DNA of 64,000 nucleotides from Atriophallophorus winterbourni (taxonomy: Eukaryota; Platyhelminthes; Trematoda; Plagiorchiida; Microphallidae), in contig JACCGJ010000337.1 of the NCBI GenBank assembly GCA_013407085.1, positions 82,420 to 146,419 on the forward strand, read 5' to 3'. The notes under the pieces are model-generated. The model was given only the letters and a program-made list of their open reading frames with translations. It searched no databases and was not told the origin of the DNA. This document shows positions 34,201 through 49,200 of the stretch, one piece after another. The translations under genes and the position numbers were made by a program. Every line of letters begins with the position of its first letter. Within the stretch, counting starts at the first letter, position 1.

Positions 34201-37200
34201 ACGCTATGCGCGCAGCATTAGACGTCCGAAGATAAATAAATGAAACCCAAGCCTGCTAACCAGTTGATGCATAGAAAGATTGTTGTTGTAAAAACACAAG
34301 ATTTTATTCTAAGCGGAACGAACATACAATTTCTACAAATTCACAGCGGGCTCCGCACCGCTTGAAACACGGTGACTCAGCAATCACATTTCACTTGGAA
34401 CCATTCGGTAGCTTGCGGAATTATTGAACTCGATTTACAATTATTTAACCAGTCGACTGATTAACCAGGTTTTTAATACAACTCCAAGTTGGCCTTACGA
34501 TTGCAAGAACATCAATCGACGGTTCGGAAACACGCCCATAAGTAGTTGATCTCCATACACGCGAATCAACTCCGAGATAATCGCCAAAGATTGTAATCGG
34601 CGCGTACGAACAATCAACAAAGCGTGGCACTGGACAGACTCATTGATGCGCAATGAATGGACATACAAACGTCATATAAAAACCCACGAATCACGATCTC
34701 AAATTACATTAAAAAAGACGTTTTGCTGATGATGTCGTCTTCAACAGCAGCAAAAACAACTTCAAGCAGTCCAAGTATAGTGTTTTTACAAATGCGCGTT
34801 CAGTGTGCAACCAATACACAATCAATATCCGTAAACAGAACTTAAACTGTATAAATGGCATTCCAATGATTACTGAAAATTTGAGTGTACAAATAAAGCC
34901 ACTTTATCGTACTTAACGTACAGGAGATTTTCCGGAAACAAGGTTTATAATGGAAAAAGATTCGACACTATTCAAGAAATATATCTGTCTTCCAGCATAA
35001 CAATTACGATTGATCACCACAACAAATAGACGATATAATGGACTGAATCAATTGTTTCTAACGTTCATTCACAACATTGGCGGATATTTGATGGTGAAGG
35101 TCACTGTACCTCGTGTAATCGTTGTGAGTGAGAGGGAGAACAAGGTGATATTAACACATACTGACATCACGAGGGATGAGGCAATGTAGTGGTAGTTGGA
35201 GTCGGGGTGACTTCTCACACACTCACCCTTTTCAACGAATACTCACAATGAATATTACAAGAAGAAATGGTTCTCCTCTTCGACTATGTGAAACTCACAG
35301 TAGGATTAACTATCGAAATGGTTGGTTAAATTTGCCAGTAGATTAGGTTAGGCCAAATTAGATCCCCGTGCTACTCTATGGACCGGAAACCTGGCGAGTG
35401 ACAGCAAAGTCTTCTGGCCGCTTGCAATCATTCCACAATAATTGCCTTCGTCGAATTATTGGGGTAAAATGGCCATAAAAGATAAGGAATCAAGACCTGT
35501 GGCAGATTGCTGCTGAGGACCCGATCGCCCAGCAGATCAGTAGAAGAAAGTGGAGATGGGTTGGGCACACCTTGCGGAAACCGTATGACGACATCACGCG
35601 TCATGCTCTGGTATGGAACCCAATCGGGAAGAGACGGGTCGGACGCCCAAGGCTATCTTGGAAGCGCTCGTGTGAAGAGGAAATCCGCAAGTGTGGACTT
35701 AACTGGAACGAGATCAAACTGGCTGCTATGGACAGACCAAAGTGGAGACAAGTTGCCGAGGCCCTATGTTCCTCCAGGAACTCAAGGGATTAAGTCAAGT
35801 AAGTCAAATTAGATCTCGCAAGTGCAACACATTGCAACACATTACCCATTTTCACTTGCACGTGTCTATCGAAATTTGAAGCAGACTAGGGTTACCGGTT
35901 TTAGAATCTAGGTTTGTACACGTCTGGTAATGAGTACAAACACCCCGAGGTTGTCCGCAATCATGTCTCCAGTGTGCTTAGTGCGATACGCCTTTTAATG
36001 TTCTCAGTCGACCTCATTGGCCAAAACACTGAGTACAGTTTTTCATCTCGTCTTGGACTCTACATTGTGGTTATCGGTACAAAAGAACAATGCGCTACAC
36101 CAGTTGATTAACAACAACCATTACCGCAATGGTAAGCGGGTTAAGCAAACTTTCCTGAGAGCAACTATATCAACCTGAGACGACCAATCGCTCAACACAC
36201 AGCACTTACACTTGGAGATTCAAGGTTCAAGAATTTATGGTAAGAAAATAGCTTGCAGCTGTACAACACCATAGACTATTCTTATAAGGACAATAAATAT
36301 ATACAAATAAATGAGGCACTAAGAAGATCGACGGTTTTGTAGTTAGTAAAAATGTCATGTGTTGTCTCAGTTTGAAGGAAAAATATTCTATAGGATAAAT
36401 GTTGTGTGAAGTTACTCATGATATAAACCGGATGTAGAGTGGTATTACTAAGCATAAATATATCCAGTTTGTTCCTGAAAATCGTTTCACTAGATGATTG
36501 TACGTCTGAAAGTGAGGAGTTCCAAAAGAAACAAACGCGCACCGAATAGAACCGAAGACAGTTTCGGTGAGAATGTGGAATATACAATGCCAATGTGAGT
36601 GCGTATGGTTTGGCTTGAACAGAGACAAAATAGATACCTCAGAGGATAAATCTTTGAGTTCAAATTTTTATAAGTGAGGATTAAACTAAATCGATTTAGC
36701 CTGCGAGCCTGTGTATTAAATTAAAAATTAAAATGCCCCAGTCAATCCTCATAAGGTAGGCCGCGAAGACAGACCACCATTTCAGTTGCTCTGTGAAAAA
36801 TTCACTCGAGCATCTTGATGTCCTTTTGTAGCCATGGTGCCCAAGCTTGCACTGAGTAATCGATCACTGGGTAAATATACTTATTTATGAGCGAAGGAAT
36901 GTTTCAAGGGAAAAAGGTCAAAAATACGTTGGAGCACACCTAGCATGCGGCTAGCTAGGTTGTACACTGATTCGCATTGCATGCAGTTTTGCAGACTTCC
37001 ACTGATCCAAACACCGAGATCCTTTTCTTCTGTTGTCCATTCCAGTTTTGAGATCCAAGATTGTAGGAGAATGGAAAATCTTTACCCATTTGCAACATAT
37101 TGCACTTCCTGAATTTAAATGGAAGCTTGTTCCTCTCTGACCAGCTGTTCAATATATTCAAATCGCTTTATAAGCGCAAACAGTCCACGCTTGAAGTGAT

Positions 37201-40200
37201 TCGCATACAAAGTTTAGCATCGTCCGCAAAGAGAACCATTTTGGCTTTGACAAGTTTCGGAAGGTCATTGATGTAGACCAAAAAGAGAACCGGACCAAGT
37301 ACCGAACGTTGTGGGACAGCGCTAGTGACTTCGATGTCACTAGACATCACACCATCGATACGTACAGCTGCCTTGCGATCAAGGTAGCTTCTCAGCCAGG
37401 TAAGAAGGCACCCATTAATACCAGCATCCTACAGCTTGGTCTGGAGCACAGAATGGTTCACGCGATCGAACGATTTTGACATGTCCAAGTAACACGTATG
37501 CACCCAACCACTTTCATCCACGGCCTGCGTTCAGTCGTTCATTGTTTCCAGTAGGTTAGTCAAGCAAGAACGTGACTTGCGAAATCCATGTTGTTGTTTG
37601 GACAACAAGTTTTGGGTTTCGAGATGAAATACAGCAAACAGTTCGAAGATCACCGGAAGCGCTACTCGATTCAGTAAAACACTGTAATCTTAGAAAATGA
37701 CGACACTCGGTAGATGTAGTGTTGGTTTGCTATTCTCGGAATAATGCATTCTCAAGAGAAAATCGCTGCATAATCAGCATTCTCTTCATGCTATCGTTCT
37801 ATAATTTCGTAATAAGCTTACACAGCTAAATACCGAACCGAATGTTTAGATAACAGAGACAAGACTCACGGAATCTGTTCGGCGACGGTGAGCAATCCTT
37901 TGTCTGGTAAGGGACCAGCAGGAGAATACAATTTTGCATCGAATATCATCCATTGATTGTTGTAGCTGAAACAAAAATCTGTGGTTCTAAGGCCAGTTTT
38001 TAGAAACATTTGGCGATAAGCAACACATATGCTTTCCTACAAATCCGACATGGGCATTTTGTTTAATTCAAATATTAGTAGCAATGGAAATAGCGCAATC
38101 CAAGCTCCCTGTTATGGATTGCAAGTTTGAAAGATAATTAAGAAATATCAGAGTGTGAAGTAACTAAAAATTTAACGATCTGAATCAAGGAAATATTGAA
38201 TGCGAGGTAACATTAATCCCGGGAATTTTGTTGCAACCAGTTCATCAGAATATAATAATTTAGTAATGCACTTAAGCGTGTTACCACAATGGAGAAAACG
38301 CAATATGAAAAAAATACTACACGAGAGCAATCGGATGATGGCGATAAGAAAGATTCTCAAAAAGAAATTTAAGACGCCTGTGAATCTTCGTGAAGTGTTA
38401 GTGCAACAAAAGTGAACATACACGAAGCTCTGGAACACAGAATCCAATACCTGTATACGTCTAATTTATCCTTTATCTAACTCCAGGTATACATATCCGC
38501 ACAGCAATACTGGGCTGCAGTTATTCATATACGCATTATTATCAATGAAACCACCCATTTCGGTGGCAGAGTTTAAAACCACTAATTCCTCATTGCCGAG
38601 AATTAGAACAGTTTCCGTTGCAACAAAAACTTAGAACTCTAAAAACATGGTACAATGCCACACAGCCTAACTAAAATAGCTTTAGCATCTGTGTCAACAA
38701 TGAAGGGAAGAAATAAGTCGCCAGCATAATTCAAATGAAAAAGGCTATTTACCATGTTTTAATTGATTACCAGGCGTAGACAGGTTCACATTAAACAACT
38801 CCATTATCGTGTCAATGACAACATTGAACAAAAGTGAAGAAATTGGACATACAAGTAACTGTAAGAAAGTTGGATAACACGCTATTATGCAATCTAACTC
38901 CCCCAGGACTACATAAATGGAGCACTTGAAAATGTACATGTACGTTAGCAGGACAACGTGTTTCTATCAACCGAATTAAATGCGTTGTTGAAATAAAAAG
39001 ATCGATATCGTATGTTGGTTATAAGTATAGCGTTGTTTTTGGGCTTGCCAAAATGGTTTACAAATATTCTGTAGTGACGAAATTGTACTTACTCTTCACA
39101 AATCAGCGATTCACGATGTAAGTTGAGGCTCCGAGGGCAGATTTGACCGAGGCCTTGGGTAATGACGTTGTGAAGCATAGACCTATGTGACTACAGAATA
39201 GCGTTTGCACAGTTTGTTGAAAATAAGTATGTTTATAGATTGTCGCCAATATTGTGGGTTAGTTTCTATCTACCAGACTTGACGGAAAGGTCCTTAATAG
39301 TGCTTCGCGAAACATCACTACCTTTCTTAAACTAAACAAGACGAGACCATCAGGAATAGCTGCTATAAGGCCTTTCATTAAGGTAATGCAGAGCCTGAAC
39401 TATGCTTCGCATAAGAGGTACGAGCGAGATCAATATCTGGCTTCTCGATGTAAGCAACACGGTCCGAAACATGTATGCACTGGTTGTCATTTCGACTCAC
39501 GGTTCAATCAAAGTCCTCACCAAATTGAGCTCATTTGACTGACCTTGACGAATCGACTATAGTTCAATCGATTGGAATAGGTTTGGGACCGATCGTGAAT
39601 TCATAAATGAAAGAAATGTGTGTGCAATTGGTTAGAACATTTTTTGGTAACGTTTCACTTCTGCTCTGGAAGCTTCGACAGAGCCAAGGGTGATAGTCAG
39701 GACAGGGAACATGATTAAGTAGTAGTCAACTAACCACCTCTAATTTAAACAGCTTATAGTAAGTCTACGGTGTGTCACGTCACGACCAGGATCAATGATT
39801 TGCACATCAATCTAACACAAGTGAACATGGTCAAAGTCAGTAGACACGGTGGTCTACATGAATGAAAGTACACAACTAATGGGGTTAAGGCTAAACGATG
39901 GTTGAAGGAAAATAAAATACCAATTAAATTTTAGGTATAAGGTGAATAAGACTATCTACGTTCGTATCAGGCTGAGCTCCAGATTGTGGACATTTCTGCC
40001 CTATCTACCTGCATTCGCAATTTCGATTGCCTCCGCATGTAGGCGTTCGTCATACGGTTTAATACCGCGTCTAAATACTTTTACATTGTCTAGCACGACG
40101 TTATGACCTGTATCTAAAACGTGCTCCGACAAGGCTGAATCACGAATCAGAGGCTGCCTTTTGATACGCTTACGGTGTTCCCCGATTTTGGTGAGGTTAT

Positions 40201-43200
40201 CTGGAAGTCTGTCCAATAAACACCACGGCAACAATTACATTGTATTATGTAAATGCTAATCGTGACGCTTGATAAAGGTGTCTTATCCTTAAGATGCACA
40301 AGGGTCAAACGGATAGTTTTCCCTTTCTCACACGTCATACATATGGACGCCTGGTTCAAGATTCTACTGGTTGCTTCTGATACGGTATACAAACTGTATT
40401 TGGCAAATTTTCCTCTGATTTGACCGATGGGTATTTTATTCTAGTCAAATGGCTTTTTACAAACGGTTCGGATAACTCTGGTCTAAGAAGCGATGGGTAG
40501 CTTCATGATGAGCTTGTTTTCGTTCATTATCATCGTTGCATATGTGCTCTATCTTATGAAAAGTGGACAAATCTATCTACCTAAAGACCTACGTCGGATG
40601 CGCGGAAATGTATCGTCAGACAGCGTCTGTATCGATGGGTTTTCGACAAACTGAAGTATTTATCTTTCCATCTACTTTTTCGCACAGCAGTCTGAAAACG
40701 GCACTGGGCCTGTGGACCATTCCATTTCTATGTGACTGTAATTCTAGGGTCTATGCCAAATATTCAAAAAAGGGTTCTAAATGCTACCGCTTTACGATGA
40801 CAAACGCGCCATCATAACTTTGGCAAAATCTCCTCATTGTTAAAGACCTGGCTTTCAAGGTGATCCATAAACATATTGACTGTCGTTCAATAATGTTGCC
40901 GACCTACTCGTTTCAAAAGATTTTGTCTTTGAAACTGTCCTAATGCCATTCTTGCAAAACTCGAATCTTTGTGGGTTCACGATTAGTGTCATCGATCATT
41001 TCGACGCTTGCTGCTCTTGTGTCATACCGGTGGTCGACGTTTAGCACATCCCCCGAGAGCTCGTGATTAGTTGTATAAAATGGACGATGCTGTTGATTTG
41101 AAGTCCCGTGTAAGACGAGCCGATGTGCACATCATGAGGGCATTGGTAGCGAATCGTAAGACCTGTTTTCATTTTTGCTTTTCGCACGTAGCAGCACAAA
41201 ACATCACAACCCGTGCGGTAAAGTAGAACTTTTCCATATTAGTTGTAGCGAATTGATACCTTCAGTTAAATGTTTTGGCCATGCGAATGTGTGGTCAATG
41301 TGGATTGACTTGGCTGCATACACGCGCAATCTGCTTGTTCACTAGGGATTACGCGAATTAGCCACATCAGACAGCAAAATATCTGCACTTTACTGGATAG
41401 GTGTTGTCGCACGCATCAGCAGGGGACAGCATGAGTTGAAACCATTTTACAACAGTAACGAAGTGTATGCATGCTATGTAGTAAGTTCGAGAGACAGTTG
41501 TGCCAGATGATCAACTAGATGATACGAGAGACAAGCCCACCGAGACAGAGAACAGAACAACACAGGATGGTTATGAAATGACCAAGCCGAGACTCAGGAC
41601 ACAGGTTCGCAGGTCCTAGAGCTGGACAGGGCCAGTGTTTATATAGAGAACAGAAAGGGGTGTGCGAAGTAAGCGGTAAGGACATTGAAGCGTAAGGTTA
41701 CAACGTGCCGCAGCATGCATCCGGATAAGGACATTACTAAGGTCGCACGTGTCATGGGTGAGGACGCCTCACCCAACAATGCACCACCACGTTTATATTT
41801 CAACTATCAACCTAACAGCTCATCCGGTGTTTACACGAACAAAGATAATCACATCAACGCCAAACCCGAAAGGTCAGCGAAGTGTAAACACTGCGGGTAA
41901 TTTTGACGAATATTTGCGTGAGTGTGTGGACAAGAGTGGACAGTGTGGTGATGTTGAAATTATCGATCTAAGCAATCGGAATGGAAGAAGCAAGGTGTGT
42001 GTTTCGGCGTATTATGGTTCGCCCGTGGTAAAACGCCTTTCTCTATTTAATAACCAGCACGAATAGAAAATGCAGATCTGGACAAGTGCTTAAGGAATCA
42101 GCATGTTACAAGTAAAAAAGACAAACTATGAACGAGAAATATGACCCTCAAATTTGCAATACCAGATTCCTTCAAGTAAAAAGAAACAGAGATAGTCCTT
42201 AAGCATATTTTCGTATAAACATGCAGCACGAATAGCTATTCGTTATTACGCAGCCTGCTTCCATTTCTACGAAGCACAATCATTGGAAATGCGCACGCAA
42301 GATTTCGAACGGACGCATTCATCACTGTTTCTCTAAATATAGTCAACTTACATCAGTCCGACTCCGTCAAAAGAGCGAACCGAAGCACAGCCTTTATTGA
42401 TAGTCGAACAAATCAATCAAAACGAACGCGATTTCAATGTTCTCAAAATTTAAACACTGGTCATGGACAGGTCTAGGAATACAGTTTAACATTTTCACAA
42501 AGCAATACGTTAGTCACACAGAAATTCGTTAACCCGGGGCATTTATTAGATTTTAAGTAATTATTTCAGTACTGTCGTAAAGCGCAATATGATTTTTGAA
42601 TATCGAGGGCGAATTTTTTTAGATATTGTATAGTATATATGACCAAACGCCCGGGTTTTCAATGCTCTAACAGAAAGTTGAATTTATCCTTTGAACTCGA
42701 GAAAGCTCGACTGTTGATGTTGACTCACGTAATTCGAACACGGATTCTAGGGTTGATTGAAAAGCATCACCTTTATGCTTTTACGCAAATTCAGGTTTAG
42801 TCGGCGCAGCTTTCTCTCTCTGTCAAATAAAGATACCTTCGTTCTCGATAGTCACATTGATTAGAGAGGTTAGTTGGAGACGTCAGATTTCAAAGAATGT
42901 ACATAATTCATCATCGCTCCATCTTGATATTCCACAGAAAGAAGTGCTCGCAGGCTACAGGTTAGCAGTATTAGTATTGTGATTTGTCATCTAATCCTAG
43001 AGCCCCACAGCGAGAAACGGAGTGTGCTTGCCTCAACTGAGAAAGTCAATCGCATTTTAAGTGCAGTTTTATGCGTAATGATAATCGATGTATGTATGTA
43101 TGAAAGCACAAGCCTGATCCAGGCAAAGTGCTGTACAGTCAGAGACTGCACGTGGGCTAAGATACTGTCAGGTTGCTCTGCCCTAGATAGATATGAGAAA

Positions 43201-46200
43201 GAAATAGAAATGGAAGTGAGACTCCAGCCTGTTTCAGCATGCAGCTCACCACCGATGTCCAATCAATATAGCACGGTGTTAGCCGCACAGCACATAAGTA
43301 CTGTACGATAATCGATGCTTACGTTCCACTGTTCCGCTGACGGAAATATTCAACCCATTGTGGGCCACTGTTCCGCTGACGGAAATATTCAACCCATTGT
43401 GGGCCACTGGTAGCCAACCGATTGGCGGCCATCACGCGGAACGGTTCCAGCACAAGCCGTTGAGCTCCGTCTCGAACGAAAGACCACAGGGACTCATTGT
43501 GATTACCGTTGGTGGTTTCTAGTGTGACCTGAGTCGGAAGGTGTGGGATCCGTCAAATTTCGGAAAACGAAAATTGCACAGAGAATAGATCGATAAACAG
43601 TCTGCCCAAGTTTCACAAATGTAGCTTCATAAATTTACCTGATGAAGCAACGCGGTTTCCGAAGGGGAAGATCAACGGTTGGCATGAACTTCTACTTGAG
43701 CCAAGTGCAGTAGAATTGTCGGAAACAGCATACATCAATAACAATTTATTGTGGATTTCACTACATTAATATAGTAAGGCTCATCCAAATTTATAAACGT
43801 ATATGCGGCCGTCGGGATTGCCTAAACTCACTAAGACTTTCAACTCTGCCGGGAAGGTTTCAATTCACTTTTATGGTCGCAGCGGCGTTAACGTAGTCAA
43901 ATGTATGTATCATATATTTTTATACTAAATTATTTTAATGTATCGTATCATACAATTACCGATTCTCGTTGTATTTCTCAGAACTCAGAAGAGTCCTGAG
44001 TTCTGTTTGATAAAGGTTTTATGACGAGAACAGAAGACCTATGGATATATGCGCACGTGGATGGCACACAGATTTGTATGAGCTTGTCGACCTTTGACTA
44101 ATTGTTTGCCGATGATACATGTATGATTGCTCAAACTGTTCGACTTCGATGTTAGACCAAACTATGGCCTGTTGGTCGGCATGGACAAAATTTAACTTCC
44201 CTGACATAAATGTTGAAAGCATGAACCAGATTATCGTTTTACCTTTTAAAGCGTTTTACACTTACAAAGTGCAATTTTGCTGCATGACAACAGTTTAGCA
44301 CCTCATTATTCGGCAAAGAGTCACTTGAAATTAGAGATTGTTACAGATATCTCGATAGTAGTATCAACCTCTCGGTAGATTCCGATTATCTGGCTTCGAG
44401 GCGCATTTTTTAAGCGGTCGAACCATTCTACAAACTGGATCACCTTCGATGTCATAAAAACTGGCAATAAAACTCAGGAAAAGAAGCAAGAGCGTGACAG
44501 TATTATGCTTTTTATTAATGAATGTTAACAGAATTCGGACCATTATGCAATGAGCTTATCTCACACAAGCAAGTATTCGACATGTGCCTACTCCGTAACA
44601 ATTTGAACATTAACTGGGACCATCATATACACAAGGATTCGATCGTGATGAAGTTTCCGGTACTAATATTGATATAAAAAGCTGATTAACCCACAATAGG
44701 ATACGACGGTTGTCTCATGAGCTTTGCAAATCAGGACGATGACTACCGAACCTGATTCGTTTCAAGACACCGCATCCCGGCAAGAGTGGCCAAAACGGCA
44801 AATGACATAGACTGTAGGGCAGCGGGGCCTTCAAAACGGCCGAGCATAACGTTAATTTCTCTGATTAATTTTTCGTATTTTTTTAGTAAATTCTAACGCG
44901 ATCGGTTTCTAAATTCATCATGCTTTCGTATCAACGAAGGACCATGTTTGATGCTCACCGTTTAACACTAATACGCGATACCGAGTTTTACAGCGAACAT
45001 TCTGAGATAAAAAAGTTCGACAATGGCATCGGGAAAAAATTTAATTATATATTGAAGCAATCACTGAAAAGAAACAGCGTGCACGCCAGCAGGTTGTGCT
45101 TAGCCGACTTCAGGCTGTTTCTAGAATGCCCTTGTATTTTATAGTCTAATATTCGTTCAAGTCCAAGAATGCTGAAATTTCACAACTGCTCAATTCGAAA
45201 AGTTCACCGCATACCTGGCGTAATACTGAAATTGACAATGAGTTGGTTTCTGTTGCTTTCGACTTGACCGAACTTGTCCTTTAGCAAACCGTGGTAGCGG
45301 AGTTATTACTTATATTCGAAGCGACTGGTGTTCTTATAGCAAACACATTTTTACTTTTGATAAGCCTTATCTATTTGGCCTAGCCGTCGAGTGTAAACCA
45401 AAATCCAATCCCTTATTATGATAAATACTTATATCTTCCCCAATTGTCAATATGACACTGTTCATGCATTCAATGATGAACTCCTCACAATTCAGTACTC
45501 AGCCCTCTCCGTGCAGGGTGGCACATGAGGCGAAGACAACTTCACGCCAGTGGTTCCGGTCTGTCGCTGCTTCCGTTGCCGTATGCACCGTGAATCCTTG
45601 TGCATGTAGTTCGCGTTCCAACGTTCGCGCCAAGTTTCCTTGGGCCGTCCCCTTTTCGTTTACCTTGCGGACGCCAGTGAATGGCTACCTTCGTATGCGA
45701 ACTGGGATCCATCCTGCATACATGACCGAGCCACGGATCTGTTGTCTTCGTTTCCGTAGCAATGTAGGTTTTACGGGATAGGGTTGCTAGCCATAAGCCC
45801 AACCCTCCTCCTTTCTCAGACGGGCTTGGGACCGTCCTTGGCGTCCTCATAATGCGCACGCACTAAGGCTGCAGGACCAGATGAACTCTCGCCCATTGTA
45901 TTAAAGGAATGCGCTGGTGTATTTTCGGCCCGAAAACAGCATTTACGCCCGACTATTAGAAATCTGTCTGAATAACGCCGTTTCCTAGGAAACATCCTGG
46001 AAAATACCGCCATATCGCGTCGCAGTTGCTTAAAACGACTTCAAAGCATTGTGCTACGACGAATTGCTTCCAGTTGTCAGGTACATGATGCTTACCAGTT
46101 TGCTTACCCTATGAATGAACAGTTGATGCTGTTGATTTGCATACGGATCATATTTCTTGTTCTCTCGACAGTAAATCTAAAGCTGTACAACTTTGTTTTC

Positions 46201-49200
46201 TGGATTATACTAATGCCTTGTTGAAGTTACTTAGTCCGAAAATTATCTGCATGTAGTATTCCATTCAAACATTCATTGGATTGCATCCTACTTCGAAGGT
46301 CGTCTTCAATATACGGTCGTGAATGGCAGAACCTCGCGTGGGATATCAATTACGCGTGATATTCTGCAGGGTGCAATACTGTCCCCATTTTTATTTTCTA
46401 TTTACATTTCTTATCTTCCTTGTATCCCTTCTGCACTTACTATTGGATACACCGACGACGTTGCCGTTGCCTTGAAACACAATAGTCAAGTCGACCAACA
46501 TGCTTTCGAATCAATGATTACAAGCTTTGGTCATCCACATTTGGTTTATCTTTTAATCGTCAAAAATGTAACGAAATGTTAATTTCCAACATACCTGTTT
46601 AGCTCCGCATCCAAACATTCCTCGCGTTCATTTAATGGCTCGGTGTTTGAAAGATCTAGTCGCTTCAAGTACCAAGTATCCAACAGACTTAGCTCGACCA
46701 ATCATGTGACCACACAATTCCTGAAAGTTCGTCGGTTGTCCCTCAATGCTCATCGCCTCCGTTCTCTCTCTACCCCACCCAATGTAATTCAACTCTTTGT
46801 TTTTTACTTGAATCTTTCCACACCTGCTTTACGCATCTCCCGTAATTTTTTATGGCCTCCTGGAAAAGTATTTTCTGTTGATTAGAAGAGATATTAAAGT
46901 TATCTCAAGATTGAGTGTGTCTCCGCTGATTTAATTCAATACACTATTGTCGATAGTCCCTTCCGTAAATGCAAGAGGTTGATCAAAAACATTTCTTCTG
47001 AAAGTTCACATCCACTGAACAAGACCATCGTTGCATGCAAATCTTTTTCCTACACGCGAAGCCAATATCTTATTCACTAATCAAGAACTAATACATTCAG
47101 AAACTTTTGTTCCTTACCAGGCACGATACATGGTTAATCAATCGATGGCTGTTTCAAAGTTGAAGATGCGCTTGACAATTTGATAACCGATGTTTAGATC
47201 TCCTCCTCAATTTTCGAACTTCATTTTCTAATTTCATTCGCATGTCTGTCTAGGCCTGGGTAATTTGACAGTAGATTGGCCCACGTACCATATTTATAAT
47301 GCGAAACTTTGCCTGGATCACGCTTGTGTGATTTTATACATTTCACTTTTTAGCTTCGTGAGGAAATTAATTACTGAAAATTCGTGTTCACGAATAAAGT
47401 CATTTTCTTCTTCTTCAAGACAATTAAAGCAACTAACAAGCTTGGACCGGTACTCCTTTGCAGATATATTGGCGCCAATATTCCAGATAACCATTCGCTA
47501 GACACCGAGAATATTAAGCGGATTGACAGAGCAACTGTCCTCTTGCGCCGATTTAACCAAACTGCCTAGAAAACAGCAAACTGACCTTGAAGACACAGCG
47601 ACAGTGAGATCTAGACAATCTATGCTAAGCACAAAAAAGTTGAACGTATTGCATTTACGTAGCATATCATGAGTGGGCCGAGTAACTAATGCGCAAGTGC
47701 TCTCTAAAGTTGGTCTACAAATCATTTGTCCGTTACACTGATAGCATAACCTATTATGGCTAAATCACATCTACAGCACTGAAAGAGACCATGTTTCACG
47801 AGGTTGAAATCAGAAAGCGATCTTTTGGGTAGATAGCACTTACGGTACGTTTGTAGGTTTGGGAAAGAGTAGGGAAAACTGTGAACATTAATCCAACGGG
47901 TTGGTGGAACCACGTGAATTGTGAGGTCTTCTGTGTTTGATATCGAACGGAGAAAAGCCAACAGCGCAGGATGCACAAAATTCCGTATTAAGTATCAACA
48001 TTTATCATTAAGAAAGGCAAATGCATTACTTCGTTAACTCAGACCATTTTAATTAGCTATATGCGTGGCATGGTGACATTCATATAATTACTTTCCGGAT
48101 GCCACTGCTACAAGAGATTAAGCGCACATTAAGATGTCTAAATCACACCGAATACATTTTAACATATCTAAACCGTGTCTAATTTCGAAGAAGTGAAGAT
48201 TATTTGGTCGAATCCCGAGGATTTATCGAACATTATGCTATACAATGTTTGAAAATGAACAATTCTCGTTGAAAACGACGAAAGGCTTAAACAAAAGCAG
48301 AACTCATTTCAGAAATGACTCACAAGTTTTCCGGATGTGACGTAAAAGTCGTCGATTGAAGAAATGACACTCGGATAGGAGGAGAATGAAATGGTTCGAC
48401 CAGGGACAGTTTCATTGCCTGTACAATTTGAAGTGAAATGCTGCCATGACGTGAATGAACGAGAAATTAATTCAATATCAGTTCTCGCTTTCGACGCGAA
48501 AAATTCCCGTGGTTGCATTGATGCTATTTTATAACACGTGACTTTGTGATCATCAGATGTTGCAACAATTTCGATCTCTTACGACATTGTTTTGAAACAA
48601 CACACTTCATCGTGTGATCGCACGAGCTTCTCTAAGAAATACTCACCGACCCACTTGTTCAAAACCATGATAACCCTGACCGTTATGTCACTACATAGCC
48701 GTGGTGTGTCTTAAATCTATTTTAAACGAATCTACCTTATTCCTTTATGAAAAGATAAAGGAGGCCAATGATGTAAGATATCCAAGGCTACTTGGTGTAA
48801 AAAAGTCTTCCGGAAAGATCAGCCCCATATTCGGAGGTTTACACTATTTGCGGAGACTGCGTAAAACCTAATCAAATTTTGTGTGGAGTAGAAGCAACAT
48901 CTGTTTGCGCGTTACAATTCTAATGTTCCGGCATAATTGTCGAATAAATAAATCTTGAAAAAGGTGTTTGCCTGGACGACTGGCCTAGCACACACTTTTT
49001 CAAATACATATATAACCACATTATCTTAAATCCGTTAATCATAATCATCAATTTACAGTAAGTAATACAAATCGGCTAATCATCAAGCAACCTTTGTAAA
49101 ACTGTAACGCTCATTTCAAATTTCATTCGGTTAGATATTAAACTGATTTTTCAAGGTCGGTAGGTCTGAACGGATACGCAACACAATTTGTCTCACTTGT

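Noticed and set aside
34722..34760. CTGATGATGTCGTC as a further hammerhead
   Set aside because: The GAAA half of the core and the second strand of stem II are missing; probably a decayed copy.
32082..37870. Direct splicing of the exon at 37870 to the exon at 32082 with nothing between
   Set aside because: The phase permits it, but about 23 residues conserved in PLBD proteins would be lost; a missing exon is more likely.
42979..43311. Overlapping open frames on both strands here as a gene
   Set aside because: They largely coincide with the R1 repeat, which occurs elsewhere without an open frame.
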